From: Ignavibacteriales bacterium
GTDB lineage: Bacteria > Bacteroidota > Ignavibacteria > Ignavibacteriales > Ignavibacteriaceae
Length of the DNA stretch: 64,000 bases
Assembly: GCA_016714125.1 (NCBI GenBank)
Contig: JADJNX010000005.1
Location: 186,001-250,000, forward strand
Direction: 5' to 3'
Shown: positions 42,826 through 52,652 of the stretch, piece by piece
Layout of the letters: the number at the start of each line of letters is the position of its first letter
Numbering within the stretch: position 1 is the first letter of the stretch
Position numbers and translations under genes: made by a program
The notes under the pieces: model-generated
Told to the model about the DNA's origin: nothing
Database searches by the model: none
The model's input: only the letters and a program-made list of their open reading frames with translations

Positions 42826-43377
42826 TCAGAATTTAATTTTGAGATTTAGCATTTTACTTCCGGTGTTGAAGTCTTCTGATACATCAAAGTCGAAAAGACT
42901 GGCGTCGACATATGCATCAAGTAAGTTTGCTAAATAGGTAATTCCCATATAAATTACAAATAAATCTCTTTGATCGCGATAAAAATCCCTTAAGCGGCGA
43001 TAACTCTCGATAGAGAAAGAGGACTGTATATAAAGTGTCCTGTAGTCAGTGTAGTTGTTATCGTTAACGACATAATTGTAGATACACCATCCGAGTACTC
43101 CCCAGACAACCGGGATCTTCCAGTAAGTTTCATTATAATATTGTCCCCATCCCGGAAGGACAGCGCTTTTCCAAACAGCTGTCATTGGGTCTTTTGTAGG
43201 GATGTAAACACCCTCATTGTTTATCCTATCCATGGTAACTCCGGTGGGTCCCGCAGCTGGAATGGAATCCTGCTGAGTCGAATCCGGAGACTGTGCTATA
43301 ATAGTAACACAGAAGAAGATTAGAACAAGTGCCAGGTTAATTATGATTTTTTTCAATGATCTCAAACAATTCAACAA
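42826..43377 (-). CDS. DUF5683 membrane protein
   Basis: About 177-183 residues. The likely start is TTG at 43354-43356 (KKIIINLALVLIFFC), giving a signal peptide; the more distant TTG at 43377 is possible. The hallmark AVWKSAVLPGWGQYYNETYW is the family signature, with two following hydrophobic segments. In this phylum it sits after parB, as here. Function is unknown. The 5' end overlaps the parB stop. Confidence 0.85.
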   Translation of the reverse strand: MLNCLRSLKKIIINLALVLIFFCVTIIAQSPDSTQQDSIPAAGPTGVTMDRINNEGVYIPTKDPMTAVWKSAVLPGWGQYYNETYWKIPVVWGVLGWCIYNYVVNDNNYTDYRTLYIQSSFSIESYRRLRDFYRDQRDLFVIYMGITYLANLLDAYVDASLFDFDVSEDFNTGSKMLNLKIKF

Positions 43378-44266
43378 GACGGTCTAACTCTTCATTGGAA
43401 AAGAACTGAATAACAATTTCTCCGGTTCCTTCATGTTTCTGAGAGCAGATCACCTTTGTGGCGAAAATCTTTCGTAAATAATCTTCAATCGAGTTAAGTG
43501 CAGAAGAAGATTTTGGTTTTGGCTTTTCGACTACTCTCACAGGTTTCATTTTTGCGGGATGAGTAAGTTTTTTGACCAGTTCCTCAACTTTGCGGACGGA
43601 CATAGCTTCGTCGTTCATCTTCTGAAAAGCGTAAATTTGAGTGGCTTCATCAGGAAGATTGATTAAAGCTCTTGCATGACCTACTGTGATTTCATTTCTG
43701 ATTAAAGCGTCTTTTATTCGATCCGGTAATTTGAGGAGACGGATTGAGTTGGCAATTGTTGACCTGTTTTTTCCAACACGATCAGCAATCTCTTCCTGAG
43801 TAAGATCACATTCTTCCATTAATCTTTTATATGCCGTTGCTTCTTCAATAGGGTCGAGTTTTTCTCTTTGAATATTTTCAATGAGGGCCATTGCCAGCAT
43901 CACTTCATCAGAAGAAACGACCATTATATATGCCGGGATTTCTGGGTAGCCAAGCTCTCTGAAAGCACGCAGTCTTCTCTCTCGGATATCAATTCATAAG
44001 AATTATCGGCTACTTTCCGAACAGTTACCGGTTGAATAAGTCCATTTGTGAGAATCGATCGTTTTAAGTCTTCTGAGGGCTTCTCTGTCGAAATTGGTTC
44101 TGGGTTGAAATGGATTCGGCTTAATCTGCATTACAGACAGTTTTTTAATGGAATCTGAAGTTGCTTGACTCGCTGAACTTTCATCATTGTTTTCAAAGTC
44201 ACTTTCATTCATTGTGCCCATTAAAGCCTCGAGACCACGTCCCAGACCCGATTTAACTTTTGCCAT
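43337..44266 (-). CDS. parB: Chromosome-partitioning protein ParB (two frameshifts)
   Basis: ParB binds parS sites and loads SMC near the origin. About 310 residues. The N-terminal SGLGRGLEALMG, the PNPFQPRTNFDREAL segment, the helix-turn-helix LTQEEIADRVGKNRSTIAN and IENIQREKLDPIEEATAYKRL are all family marks. The frame changes near 44075 and again near 43990; restoring both gives LTNGLIQPVTVRKVADNSYEL between the halves (in part quoted). It overlaps parA by one base. Confidence 0.93.
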
Positions 44267-45033
44267 TATTTTTTACTATTCCTTCTTAAAAATTCCTGGG
44301 CGAGTTCTATATAGTTTTTTGCTCCACTTGAGAGTGCGTCATACATAAGAACCGGTTTCCCAAAACTGGGTGATTCTGATACCCTGACATTTCTATGAAT
44401 CTTGGTTTTATAAACTTTGTCTTCAAAATATTTTCTGACTTCTTCCGCTACCAGATCTGAAAGTTTTAATCTGCTATCATACATTGTGAGCAGAACACCT
44501 TCAATCGTCAGATGTTTATTAAATCTGTCTTTTACAAGCTTAATAGTATTTAGCAGTTGCCCTAATCCCTCAAGTGCAAAATATTCACATTGAACCGGTA
44601 TTAAAACAGAGTCACTCGCGGTAAGTGCGTTTAAAGTAAGTATCCCTAGAGTTGGGGGGCAATCAATAAATACATAGTCGTATTTTAATCGGGCTTCTTT
44701 TAACCTGTCTTTAAGAACAAATTCCCTTCTTTCCATTCCAAGCAGTTCCACCTCAGCACCGACAAGATCGATTGTTGCCGGAATCAAATCAAGATACGGG
44801 ATAACATCCTTCACTATTGTATCTGCAAACTTAACTTGTGATATCAAAAGATCATAAATTGAAGGCTGAGTATTTTGGAAACTCAGGCCCGAAGATGAAT
44901 TACCTTGCGGGTCTATATCAATTACAAGTATCTTTTTTTCTGCAACCGCAAGCGAAGCAGAAAGATTTATCGCAGTGGTAGTTTTACCAACTCCACCTTT
45001 CTGATTCGCTACGGATATTATTTTACCATGCAT
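44266..45033 (-). CDS. parA: Chromosome-partitioning ATPase ParA
   Basis: A 255-residue ParA/Soj ATPase. The deviant Walker A motif is ANQKGGVGKTTTAINLSAS, and DIDPQGNSSSGL and DCPPTLGILTLNAL follow. No N-terminal helix-turn-helix extension is present, so it is the chromosomal type. It is followed by parB and DUF5683. No obvious parS cluster was seen by eye. Confidence 0.95.
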   Translation of the reverse strand: MHGKIISVANQKGGVGKTTTAINLSASLAVAEKKILVIDIDPQGNSSSGLSFQNTQPSIYDLLISQVKFADTIVKDVIPYLDLIPATIDLVGAEVELLGMERREFVLKDRLKEARLKYDYVFIDCPPTLGILTLNALTASDSVLIPVQCEYFALEGLGQLLNTIKLVKDRFNKHLTIEGVLLTMYDSRLKLSDLVAEEVRKYFEDKVYKTKIHRNVRVSESPSFGKPVLMYDALSSGAKNYIELAQEFLRRNSKK

Positions 45034-45066
45034 AAATTCTAATTCAATTCCGTTATATCATAATGA

Positions 45067-45744
45067 CTAAAGTGTTATTTCCTGCCCAAAATTTAATACT
45101 GTACATCCCTGATTAACTGACTCAAGTTTTCGTTTGAAATCTTCAGGATCAGCTTCGATCACAGGAAAAGTGTTGTAATGGAGCGGAATAGCTATTTTTG
45201 GATTTACAAACTCAACTGCGATGACCGCGTCATCAATTCCCATCGTATAATTATCGCCGATTGGAAGGAGCATATAGTCGATCTTATTTAACTCGCCGAT
45301 CAATTTCATATCAAGAAACAGTCCCGTATCACCGGTGTGATAAATTGTGAGCCCGTCAATTGTTAGAACTATACCAACAGGGTTTCCACCATATCTGCCA
45401 TCAGGATAAACTGAACCATGGTGAGCGATTGTAAATTTTACTCTTCCAAACTCAAAATTATATCCGCCGCCAATATGCATTGTATGAACTCTGAGTCCTT
45501 CAGCCTCAAGAATATTGCCGAGTTCAAAATTACAAATCACAAGAGAATTACATCTTTTGGCTATTTCAATGGTATCACCAACATGATCGCCGTGAGCGTG
45601 TGTAAGGATGATATAGTCTGCCTCTACCTCTGAAGATTTGACAGTGGAGACAGGATTTCCGTTAAGGAAAGGATCGATCAGGATTTTTAATCCGTTTTCA
45701 GTCGTTAGTTGACAGGCTGAATGCCCGAAATATCTTAGTTTCAT
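45067..45744 (-). CDS. UPF0173-type metal-dependent hydrolase
   Basis: A 225-residue metallo-beta-lactamase-fold protein. Metal ligands are in HAHGDHVGDTIEIA, HHG and HTGDTGLF; GHSACQLTTENG is the typical start. This UPF0173/UlaG-like group lacks a proven common substrate. It lies between parA and a glycosyltransferase gene. Confidence 0.87.
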   Translation of the reverse strand: MKLRYFGHSACQLTTENGLKILIDPFLNGNPVSTVKSSEVEADYIILTHAHGDHVGDTIEIAKRCNSLVICNFELGNILEAEGLRVHTMHIGGGYNFEFGRVKFTIAHHGSVYPDGRYGGNPVGIVLTIDGLTIYHTGDTGLFLDMKLIGELNKIDYMLLPIGDNYTMGIDDAVIAVEFVNPKIAIPLHYNTFPVIEADPEDFKRKLESVNQGCTVLNFGQEITL

Positions 45745-45745
45745 G

Positions 45746-46408
45746 CTAAAAATCTCCCAAAGGTTTTACTATTTGCTTAACAAATTTAAGAGTTGTTTCG
45801 ATATTTTTCATTTTACTTTTTTCTTCCCCATAAATAGTGGGAATGTCAACCCATGCAAAAGAGTCACAATATTTCGAAGCTTTGATTAACATTTCAGTTT
45901 CTGCAATATAACCATTTTCCTCAGGAAGTATCTCTTTAAGAAGTGAACATCTAAAACCTCTGTAGCCTGACTGACTGTCGAGAACTTTAATGCCGGTTTT
46001 TAGACTGATTAAAAAGGATGAGATTGAATTGCTTAAAATCCTGTGAAAAGGCATTATGGAAGTGTCAAATTTTCTTTTTCCAATCACAACCGGGTTGTTT
46101 ACCAGTGCTTCCATGAATTTTGGGATAAATTCCGGATTATGTTGTTTGTCCCCATCAATTGTGATTATTGTATCATATCCCTGCTTGATTGCTTGAATAA
46201 ATCCGAGTCTGAGTGCTGCTCCTTTCCCCTGATTTCGTTCAAGTGTAAAAATTTCCACCCCGGGAATTTTTGGAATGTTTTGCGCTCCCCCATCGGTGGA
46301 ACCGTCATCAATTACATAAATCGAATCACAATAACGTGCAGAAATTTCGACAACTTCCCTGATAAAATCTTTTTCATTATAAAATGGAATTATAACACAA
46401 CAGGTCAT
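45746..46408 (-). CDS. Family 2 glycosyltransferase, DPM1-like
   Basis: A 220-residue GT2 enzyme resembling polyprenyl-phosphate mannosyl/glucosyl transferases but without membrane helices. The motifs are VIIPFYNEKDFI, VIDDGSTDGG, IDGDKQHNPEF (DxD region) and LDSQSGYRGFRC. It might feed an undecaprenyl-phosphate-sugar pathway, but partners are not seen. It overlaps the diadenylate cyclase gene by four bases. Confidence 0.87.
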   Translation of the reverse strand: MTCCVIIPFYNEKDFIREVVEISARYCDSIYVIDDGSTDGGAQNIPKIPGVEIFTLERNQGKGAALRLGFIQAIKQGYDTIITIDGDKQHNPEFIPKFMEALVNNPVVIGKRKFDTSIMPFHRILSNSISSFLISLKTGIKVLDSQSGYRGFRCSLLKEILPEENGYIAETEMLIKASKYCDSFAWVDIPTIYGEEKSKMKNIETTLKFVKQIVKPLGDF

Positions 46409-47224
46409 TTCTTCCTGAAAATTCTTCTAAAGGCGTTGACCTCCACATTTTTATCAATAATAAGCGATTTGTTCAGATAAGTTGTGAGTGACTCCCTTGT
46501 AAGGGCTCTAATTAAATTACCATCTTCAGCAACTGAGATCATGTGAGTCTCTTCGGATACGATTATAACGATTGAATCATACTCCATGGAATGTGTCATA
46601 CCGGCTTTATGTCGCATTCCTGTCTCAGTTTCGTTAAAATGTACTTCTTTTGAGAATGGTATGGAACAGCGGGCAGCTACTATGACATCATCTCGAATCA
46701 CCACAGCACCGTCGTGTAAATGAGCTCCGGGGACAAAAATGGACCCAAGCAACATCGTAGAGACTTTTGCGTTAATCTCAGTACCACTTTCGATGAGCTG
46801 TTTTAGATCATTATCTTTTTCAACTATAATCAAGGCTCCATAACCCTTGCTGGAGAGTGAAATCGCCGAGTTAACGAGGATCTCAACAAGTCCGGGGTTA
46901 TTTTTCTCTTTTCTGAAAGCCTGAAAAACGGGATTGGTGGCTAGAAATGCAAGGAACCTTCTGATTTCAGGCTGAAAGAGAATAATAAATGCAATAAGCC
47001 AGATATCTGAAATAAACTTCAGGATGATACTCAAAGCTTTAAGATTTAATGCCTGAGCTGTGAGGAAGAGCAAAAGAATTATTACGAGTCCAAAGAGTAT
47101 CTGACTCGCGATTGTTCCTTTTTAATAACTTGTAGATATTATAGATTATTGCAGCAACAATTAAAATATCTAGAAAATCAAAAAAACGAACGGTCACAAA
47201 GCCGATCTCGAACAGATCAAACAT
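46405..47224 (-). CDS. cdaA: Diadenylate cyclase, CdaA type (one frameshift)
   Basis: This membrane enzyme makes cyclic di-AMP from two ATP. The N-terminal helices (FFDFLDILIVAAIIYNIY and others) precede the DAC domain. The DGA motif is HDGAVVIR. The second motif reads RHKAG where RHR is normal. The frame breaks at a T run (47119-47123 on the plus strand); one base restores YKLLKKGTIASQILFGLVII. Total about 273 residues. No c-di-AMP phosphodiesterase is in the window. It overlaps folP by eight bases. Confidence 0.92.
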
Positions 47225-48010
47225 TAAGTGTATCCCATACTTTTTTAATTGTCATTGCATTTTCGATGTTATGTGTTCTGATGTATGAGACTCCCCTGAA
47301 AGCGGCGTAAAATTCGAACAGGGAGGAATGGAAGTCTCTTTCATCAACGCTCAGGTTAAATAATTTTCCCAAAAATGACTTTCGCGAGAGACCTATCAGT
47401 ACCTCGTGGCCATTTGCAGTGAATTCACTGATATTTTTTATCAACAAAACATTCTGTTCAACTGTTTTTCCAAAACCAATTCCAGGATCAAGAACAATTT
47501 CCTCAACACCAGCCATATTGGCCAACTCGGCTCTCTTAAAAGGTAATCTTTTACTTCAGCAACAACATCAATATAATCTGTTTTGGACTGCATAATGTCG
47601 GGGGTACCACTTGTATGCATCAATATGTATTTTGCACCATGATTAGCGACAACTTTCCAAATTTCAGGATCAAATGATCCACCACTCACATCATTTACGA
47701 TAGTAGCACCTGATTTTAGAGCTTCATCGGCTACAAAACTTTTTGTTGTGTCAATCGAAATAACAGCATCAGGGTTTTGCGCAAGAATTCCCTTTATTAC
47801 AGGAATAGTTCTTTTAATCTCCTCTTCAGCATCCACTCTTGTTGAACCGGGACGGGTTGATTCACCACCAATATCGATAATATCGATCCCGCTATCAATC
47901 ATTCCAAGTCCGCGTTTCACTGCAACCTCCACATCAAAGTACTTTCCCCCATCAGAGAAAGAATCAGGGGTCACATTGAGTATCGCAACAATTTTTAGAG
48001 ATTTCTGCAA
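47217..48010 (-). CDS. folP: Dihydropteroate synthase (one frameshift)
   Basis: Folate pathway enzyme joining p-aminobenzoate to the pterin pyrophosphate. The motifs are LNVTPDSFSDGGKYFD, IDIGGESTRPGSTRV and DPGIGFGKTVEQN, with LIGLSRKSFLG near the end. A missing base near 47529-47533 separates DYLLRE from AELANMAGVEE; restoring it gives about 265 residues. It lies between nagA and cdaA, six bases after the former. Confidence 0.94.
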
Positions 48011-48016
48011 CTATGT

Positions 48017-49183
48017 TTAACCGAGAGACCGTTTGTATTTTATTTCACCTTGATGAATTGTCATTTCGACCTCAAATTCATCATTCATCACAACCAGATC
48101 AGCATCTTTACCAACAGCAAGAATTCCTTTTCGATCTTCAATGTTCAAAACTTTTGCACCGTTTAGTGAAGCCATTCTAACGGATTCAGTCATTTTAGCG
48201 TTTGCTTTTTTGATCATGTTTTTAATTGCTTTATTAAGCGTCAGTGTGCTGCCTGCCAATGTTCCGTTAGGGAGAAACGCCCGGCTCCCCTTCATAAATA
48301 TCTTTTGATCAGCAAACTCATACTCACCTTCATGCATTCCCCCTGCTCTTATGGAATCGGTTATCAAAATGATACCATTTGATCCTTTAAGTTTAAGCAA
48401 AAGTTCCATAACTGCGGGGTGAACATGCAGAGTATCGGCAATAAGTTCTATTTTTAATTCATTTCGAAGCATTGCTCCCAGAACAACTCCCGGATCGCGA
48501 TGATGCAGCGGTTTCATCGCATTAAACATGTGAGTTACATGCGCTGCTCCGTGATCAATTGCCAGTTCAATCTGTTCATAATTTGCGGTGGAGTGTCCAA
48601 TCGAAAGAACAACACCTTTAAGGGCAGCAGCTCTCATTACATGAAGTGATCCGTCAAGTTCAGGAGCTATTGTCATAATCTTTATTAACCCCCTTGAAGC
48701 TTCCCACATCTCGTTCCATGACTCAACTGAGGGTTTCCAGAGGTATTCTTCATTCATTGCACCTTTTAGCTCCGGATTCAAATATGGTCCTTCCATATGA
48801 ATTCCTATCACATTGGAAGTTGGGTTGGCAAATATATAGTCAGCTACTCTTCTGAGATCTGCAAGGAGTTGATCTTTTGGTTTTGCATAAAGTGACGCCA
48901 AAACTGTGGTAGAACCATGTCTCAAGAAATAGTCTGCAACAATCCCAATACTTTCAGGGTCAGTATCTGCAAATCCTCTTCCACCACCACCGTGAACCAA
49001 TAAATCCACAAATCCGGGAGTGACTACATAACCACTCACATCGATTACTTCACATTCGTCAGGGATTCTTACATCTGATGCCTTGCCGATGTCGGATATC
49101 TGTCCGTCCTGCATGACAATCGTACCATTTTTTACACTTCTGAAAGGAGTGATTATCTCACCACCAATTAATGCTAATTTCAC
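48017..49183 (-). CDS. nagA: N-acetylglucosamine-6-phosphate deacetylase
   Basis: A 388-residue amidohydrolase that removes the acetyl group from GlcNAc-6-P. Metal and substrate residues are seen in VDLLVHGGGGRGFADTD, HMEGPYLNPELKGAMNE, LSIGHSTANYEQ and HVTHMFNAMKPL. ITDSIRAGGMHEGEY carries the catalytic Asp. The matching NagB gene is about 5 kb away on the other strand. Confidence 0.95.
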   Translation of the reverse strand: MKLALIGGEIITPFRSVKNGTIVMQDGQISDIGKASDVRIPDECEVIDVSGYVVTPGFVDLLVHGGGGRGFADTDPESIGIVADYFLRHGSTTVLASLYAKPKDQLLADLRRVADYIFANPTSNVIGIHMEGPYLNPELKGAMNEEYLWKPSVESWNEMWEASRGLIKIMTIAPELDGSLHVMRAAALKGVVLSIGHSTANYEQIELAIDHGAAHVTHMFNAMKPLHHRDPGVVLGAMLRNELKIELIADTLHVHPAVMELLLKLKGSNGIILITDSIRAGGMHEGEYEFADQKIFMKGSRAFLPNGTLAGSTLTLNKAIKNMIKKANAKMTESVRMASLNGAKVLNIEDRKGILAVGKDADLVVMNDEFEVEMTIHQGEIKYKRSLG

Positions 49184-49196
49184 AAAAAGCCTCTTA

Positions 49197-49853
49197 TTAG
49201 ATTATTTCTAAAAATTTTTTAATTGTATTATTAATATTTTCTGAACCATAAACAGATGACCCGGCAACAAAAACTTCACAACCGGCCTCTGAAATCGTTT
49301 TAACATTGTCTAAACTGACTCCCCCATCTACTTCTATCATGTACGATAAAGCATATCCTTTTTTCCAGTCGGCCAGCTTTTTTATCTTTTTTAAAGAATT
49401 GGGGATAAACTTTTGCCCACCAAATCCGGGATTTACAGACATAACCAGGATCAAGTCGGCTATATCTAAAATTTCACTCAACACTTCCACAGGAGTTGAA
49501 GGATTAATCGCCACCCCGGCTTTTGCACCAAGTTCTTTGATTCTGTTTAATGACCTGTCAAGATGCACAACTTCTTCAGCATGCACTGTAATAATATCTG
49601 CACCTGCTTTAATAAAATCCGGAATAAGTGCATCCGGATTTTTAATCATCAGATGGACATCCAAAGGCAAACTGGTGCATTTTTTCACAGCTTCAATAAC
49701 AATAGATCCAAAAGTAAGATTTGGGACAAATTGGCCATCCATTATATCACAATGGATAAATCCTGCACCTGCTTCTTCAACTGTTTTAATTTGACTCTCA
49801 AGGTTTCTAAAATCAGCTGATAAGATTGATGGAGCCAGGATCTTATTCATCAC
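49197..49853 (-). CDS. rpe: Ribulose-phosphate 3-epimerase
   Basis: A 218-residue TIM-barrel enzyme of the pentose phosphate pathway. Conserved segments are APSILSADFRNLESQI, FIHCDIMDGQFVPNLTFG and SVNPGFGGQKFIPNSL, with MIEVDGGVSLDNVKTI. It overlaps the PASTA gene by four bases. Confidence 0.96.
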   Translation of the reverse strand: MMNKILAPSILSADFRNLESQIKTVEEAGAGFIHCDIMDGQFVPNLTFGSIVIEAVKKCTSLPLDVHLMIKNPDALIPDFIKAGADIITVHAEEVVHLDRSLNRIKELGAKAGVAINPSTPVEVLSEILDIADLILVMSVNPGFGGQKFIPNSLKKIKKLADWKKGYALSYMIEVDGGVSLDNVKTISEAGCEVFVAGSSVYGSENINNTIKKFLEII

Positions 49854-50694
49854 TTAATGATCTCCTCATCAGAGTTTGATGCGGAAATTTCAAGATCAAT
49901 AACCTCTCCCTTATTCACTTTGATTCCTGCACTAATACTTTGGCTGATGACAGAACCGGGTAGATGATCTGCTGAAACGATCTCAGTAATTGTACCAACT
50001 TTTAACCCAAGATCAGTTAACAACTGAATCGCAGCTTGTTTTGACAATTTTTTCAGTCCGGGCATTGTGACCATATCAGTTTCCATTGTTTGATCCTCAT
50101 CAGTGTTAGTATCGTAACCGAGAGTGTCGATATTACTTCTTCCAGGATCATCAGGCATATCAATTCGGATATAAATGGAGGAACTTTCCGCAACTTTTTC
50201 ACCCGGTTTTCTACTTTGTTCCAAAACAAGTGCTTCCCGATCAGGTTCACTAACATTGTTGATAAGCCTGAGATTCAAGTTGGATGCCAGAAGAATCTGC
50301 TCTGCTTCTGCAAAAGTTTTACCGATAAGATCCGGTACCTCAACCGTCGCACGGCTATCCAATGAGTTGGCACCTCTGAAGCGGGCGACCCAAAGAAGTA
50401 AAACCCGTCCTTCTTTAACAATTTTTCCGTTACCGGGTTTTTGTTGAAGAATTTTTCCCTCCTGTTTCGAGTCGAGAACATCAATATAATTCATGATTTT
50501 CCAATCGAGATTGTTTTCGTCAACAATCTCCTTGGCTTTTTCGAGACTTAAACCTACCACATTTGGCACTTTAACTTCATCGCCTGACACATAAAAGGCA
50601 TGATAATTTTATCAATAGCAAAAACTGTGATAAAAAGACCTAAAACTATGTAGGCGGTTCTAAGGAGTAAAGTTATTTTTTGCGCTTTTTTCAT
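49850..50694 (-). CDS. PASTA-domain membrane protein (one frameshift)
   Basis: About 281 residues. A transmembrane helix near the N-terminus (TAYIVLGLFITVFAIDKII) is joined to three PASTA domains, from VPNVVGLSLEKAKEIVDENN, VPDLIGKTFAEAEQILLASN and MPGLKKLSKQAAIQLLTDLG. There is no kinase domain, unlike PknB-type proteins, so it is a stand-alone envelope protein that may bind muropeptides. The start at 50694 requires one extra T at 50593-50596. Confidence 0.85.
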
Positions 50695-50803
50695 CAAAAA
50701 CCATTGAGTGAAATTTTACTTTTAAAGCTGAAATTTATCATAAAAAAATGAATTAGAGAAATTACACTATAGTTTCGTAATTTACTTGTATACAATTTTT
50801 ACT

Positions 50804-50833
50804 TTTGGATTACTCACCTATTAGATAGTTTCT
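50804..50833 (+). promoter_or_regulatory. Possible Bacteroidetes-type promoter for the POT transporter
   Basis: TTTG at 50804-50807 and TAGTTTCT at 50826-50833 are 18 bases apart and approximate the TTTG/TAnnTTTG pattern of this phylum. They lie about 30 bases before the transporter start in the 167-base divergent intergenic region 50695-50861, which shows no other recognisable element. Confidence 0.35.
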
Positions 50834-50861
50834 TCTAATAATCAACAAAAAAAGGATACTT

Positions 50862-52593
50862 ATGTTCAAAAGCCACCCTAAAGGACTGCCTGTATTATTC
50901 TTTACTGAACTCTGGGAGAGATTTGGTTATTATTTAATGTTAGGTATTTTTGTTCTCTACATGACTGATGCTGTCCCCAAAGGCTTAGGTTATACTACTG
51001 AAATCGCTTCTGATGTTTATGGTTCTTATATAGCACTCGTTTACCTGACTCCTTTCCTCGGTGGTTTGCTCGCTGATAGAGTTCTTGGTTATGTTAAAGC
51101 TATCGTTATTGGCGGAATTTTGATGGCACTCGGATATTTTGGACTCGCAATTCCCGGCGATACCTTCCTTTGGCCTTCTTTGTTTCTGATAATCTTCGGA
51201 AATGGTTTCTTTAAACCAAATATATCAACTCTTGTTGGTAATCTTTATGCTAAACCTGAATACAAAGAATTAAAAGATACCGGTTACAATATCTTCTATA
51301 TGGGTATTAACATCGGTGCATTTATCTGTAATTTTGTCGCAGCCTATCTTCGTAATGAATTTGGTTGGGGTTTCGCATTTGCCGGAGCCGGTGTTGGTAT
51401 GCTGATTGGCGTGGCATGGTTTATGTCTGGTCTGAAACACATCAGAGAAGCTGACATCAAAAAACCTGCACAACAAGGTGATGCCTCACTTAAACAAATT
51501 TTTATGTATGTTTTCCTTCCTGCTATCGTCACCGCGATACTTGGGTTTTTTACTCCCCTTAAAACTTTTGGGTCATCCTTTATTTGGATCACCTTCAACA
51601 GATGCATTTATTTTTGCAAGTATTCCAATTGTAGTATTTTATTTTAGCTTGTGGTTTCGTGCTTCAAAACCGGATAAAGAGCCTATCGCTGCTCTACTTT
51701 CCATATTTGGAGTTGTTATCATTTTCTGGGCAATTTTCCATCAAAATGGTGCCGCCCTTACAATCTGGGCAAGAGACTATACAACAAGACAATTACCGGC
51801 ATTTGTTGAGTCGGTGGTCTCCCCTCTTGGTTTAACCGAGGAGAGATACAAAGAGATTTATATCGTTGAAAAAGATGGTAAAAAGGTCGAAATCCCCAAA
51901 CTTTTAGTCACCAATGGTGAAAACAAGAATGCAATTTACTATCGAACTGCAAGTTCTGATAAAACTGCACATTCGATAGACACGACAGGTGCAAAAGTTA
52001 CAAGTGGTGAAGACGGCTATTTCAAGAATATGGAACCAACCGAAAAGGCAGCGGTTCCCACAGATAGAGCCTATGTACTTTTGTCCACCGAGATTTTCCA
52101 GTCGATTAACCCGTTTTGGGTTGTTGTGCTGACTCCTGTAGTTGTCACCTTTTTTGGAATGTTACGCAGGAGGAAAAAAGAGCCATCAACCGCCGGAAAA
52201 ATCGGTTGGGGACTTTTTATTACCGCAGTTTCTACAACTATCATGATGCTGGCTGTAATATTTTCCGATAACGGAAATGTTAAAAGCTCCGCAGGATGGT
52301 TAACTGCCACTTATTTTATTATCACAATTGGAGAGCTATGTCTCAGCCCCATGGGCTTGTCGCTGGTCTCGAAGGTTAGTCCACCCCGTTTTACTGCTTT
52401 GATGATGGGTGGGTGGTTCTTATCAACTGCTATTGGTAATAAACTTTCGGGTGTGATCTCCGGATTGTGGAATAGCTTTGATGATAAGGTTTATTTCTTC
52501 CTGATCAATTTTATAGCAGCATCATTTGCAGCTCTTGCAATATTCCTGATGATCAAATGGTTAAGAAGAGTAATATCTCAACACAACAATTAA
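50862..52593 (+). CDS. Proton-dependent oligopeptide transporter (POT/PTR2; one frameshift)
   Basis: About 577 residues with 12-14 hydrophobic segments. It imports di- and tripeptides with protons. FFTELWERFGYYLMLGIFVL, GYNIFYMGINIGAFICNFVA and HQNGAALTIWARD mark the POT family. A frame change near 51555-51570 separates the N- and C-terminal halves; LLGHPLFGSPSTDAFIFASI continues correctly. A moderately long loop (about 375-440) between helices is typical of bacterial members of this phylum. Confidence 0.92.
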
Positions 52594-52612
52594 CCATAAT
52601 TTTTATTTATTC

Positions 52613-52645
52613 AGAGGCTGCCAATTCCGGACAGCCTCTTTTTTT
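52613..52645 (+). terminator. Rho-independent terminator after the POT transporter
   Basis: An 8-bp stem AGAGGCTG/CAGCCTCT (52613-52620 with 52632-52639) is followed by a run of T. It closes the transporter transcript before the NFACT gene. Confidence 0.88.
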
Positions 52646-52652
52646 ATAAAGT

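Noticed and set aside
49306..49794. 162-residue open frame opposite rpe
   Set aside because: It is entirely antisense to a well-conserved enzyme gene and has no family features.
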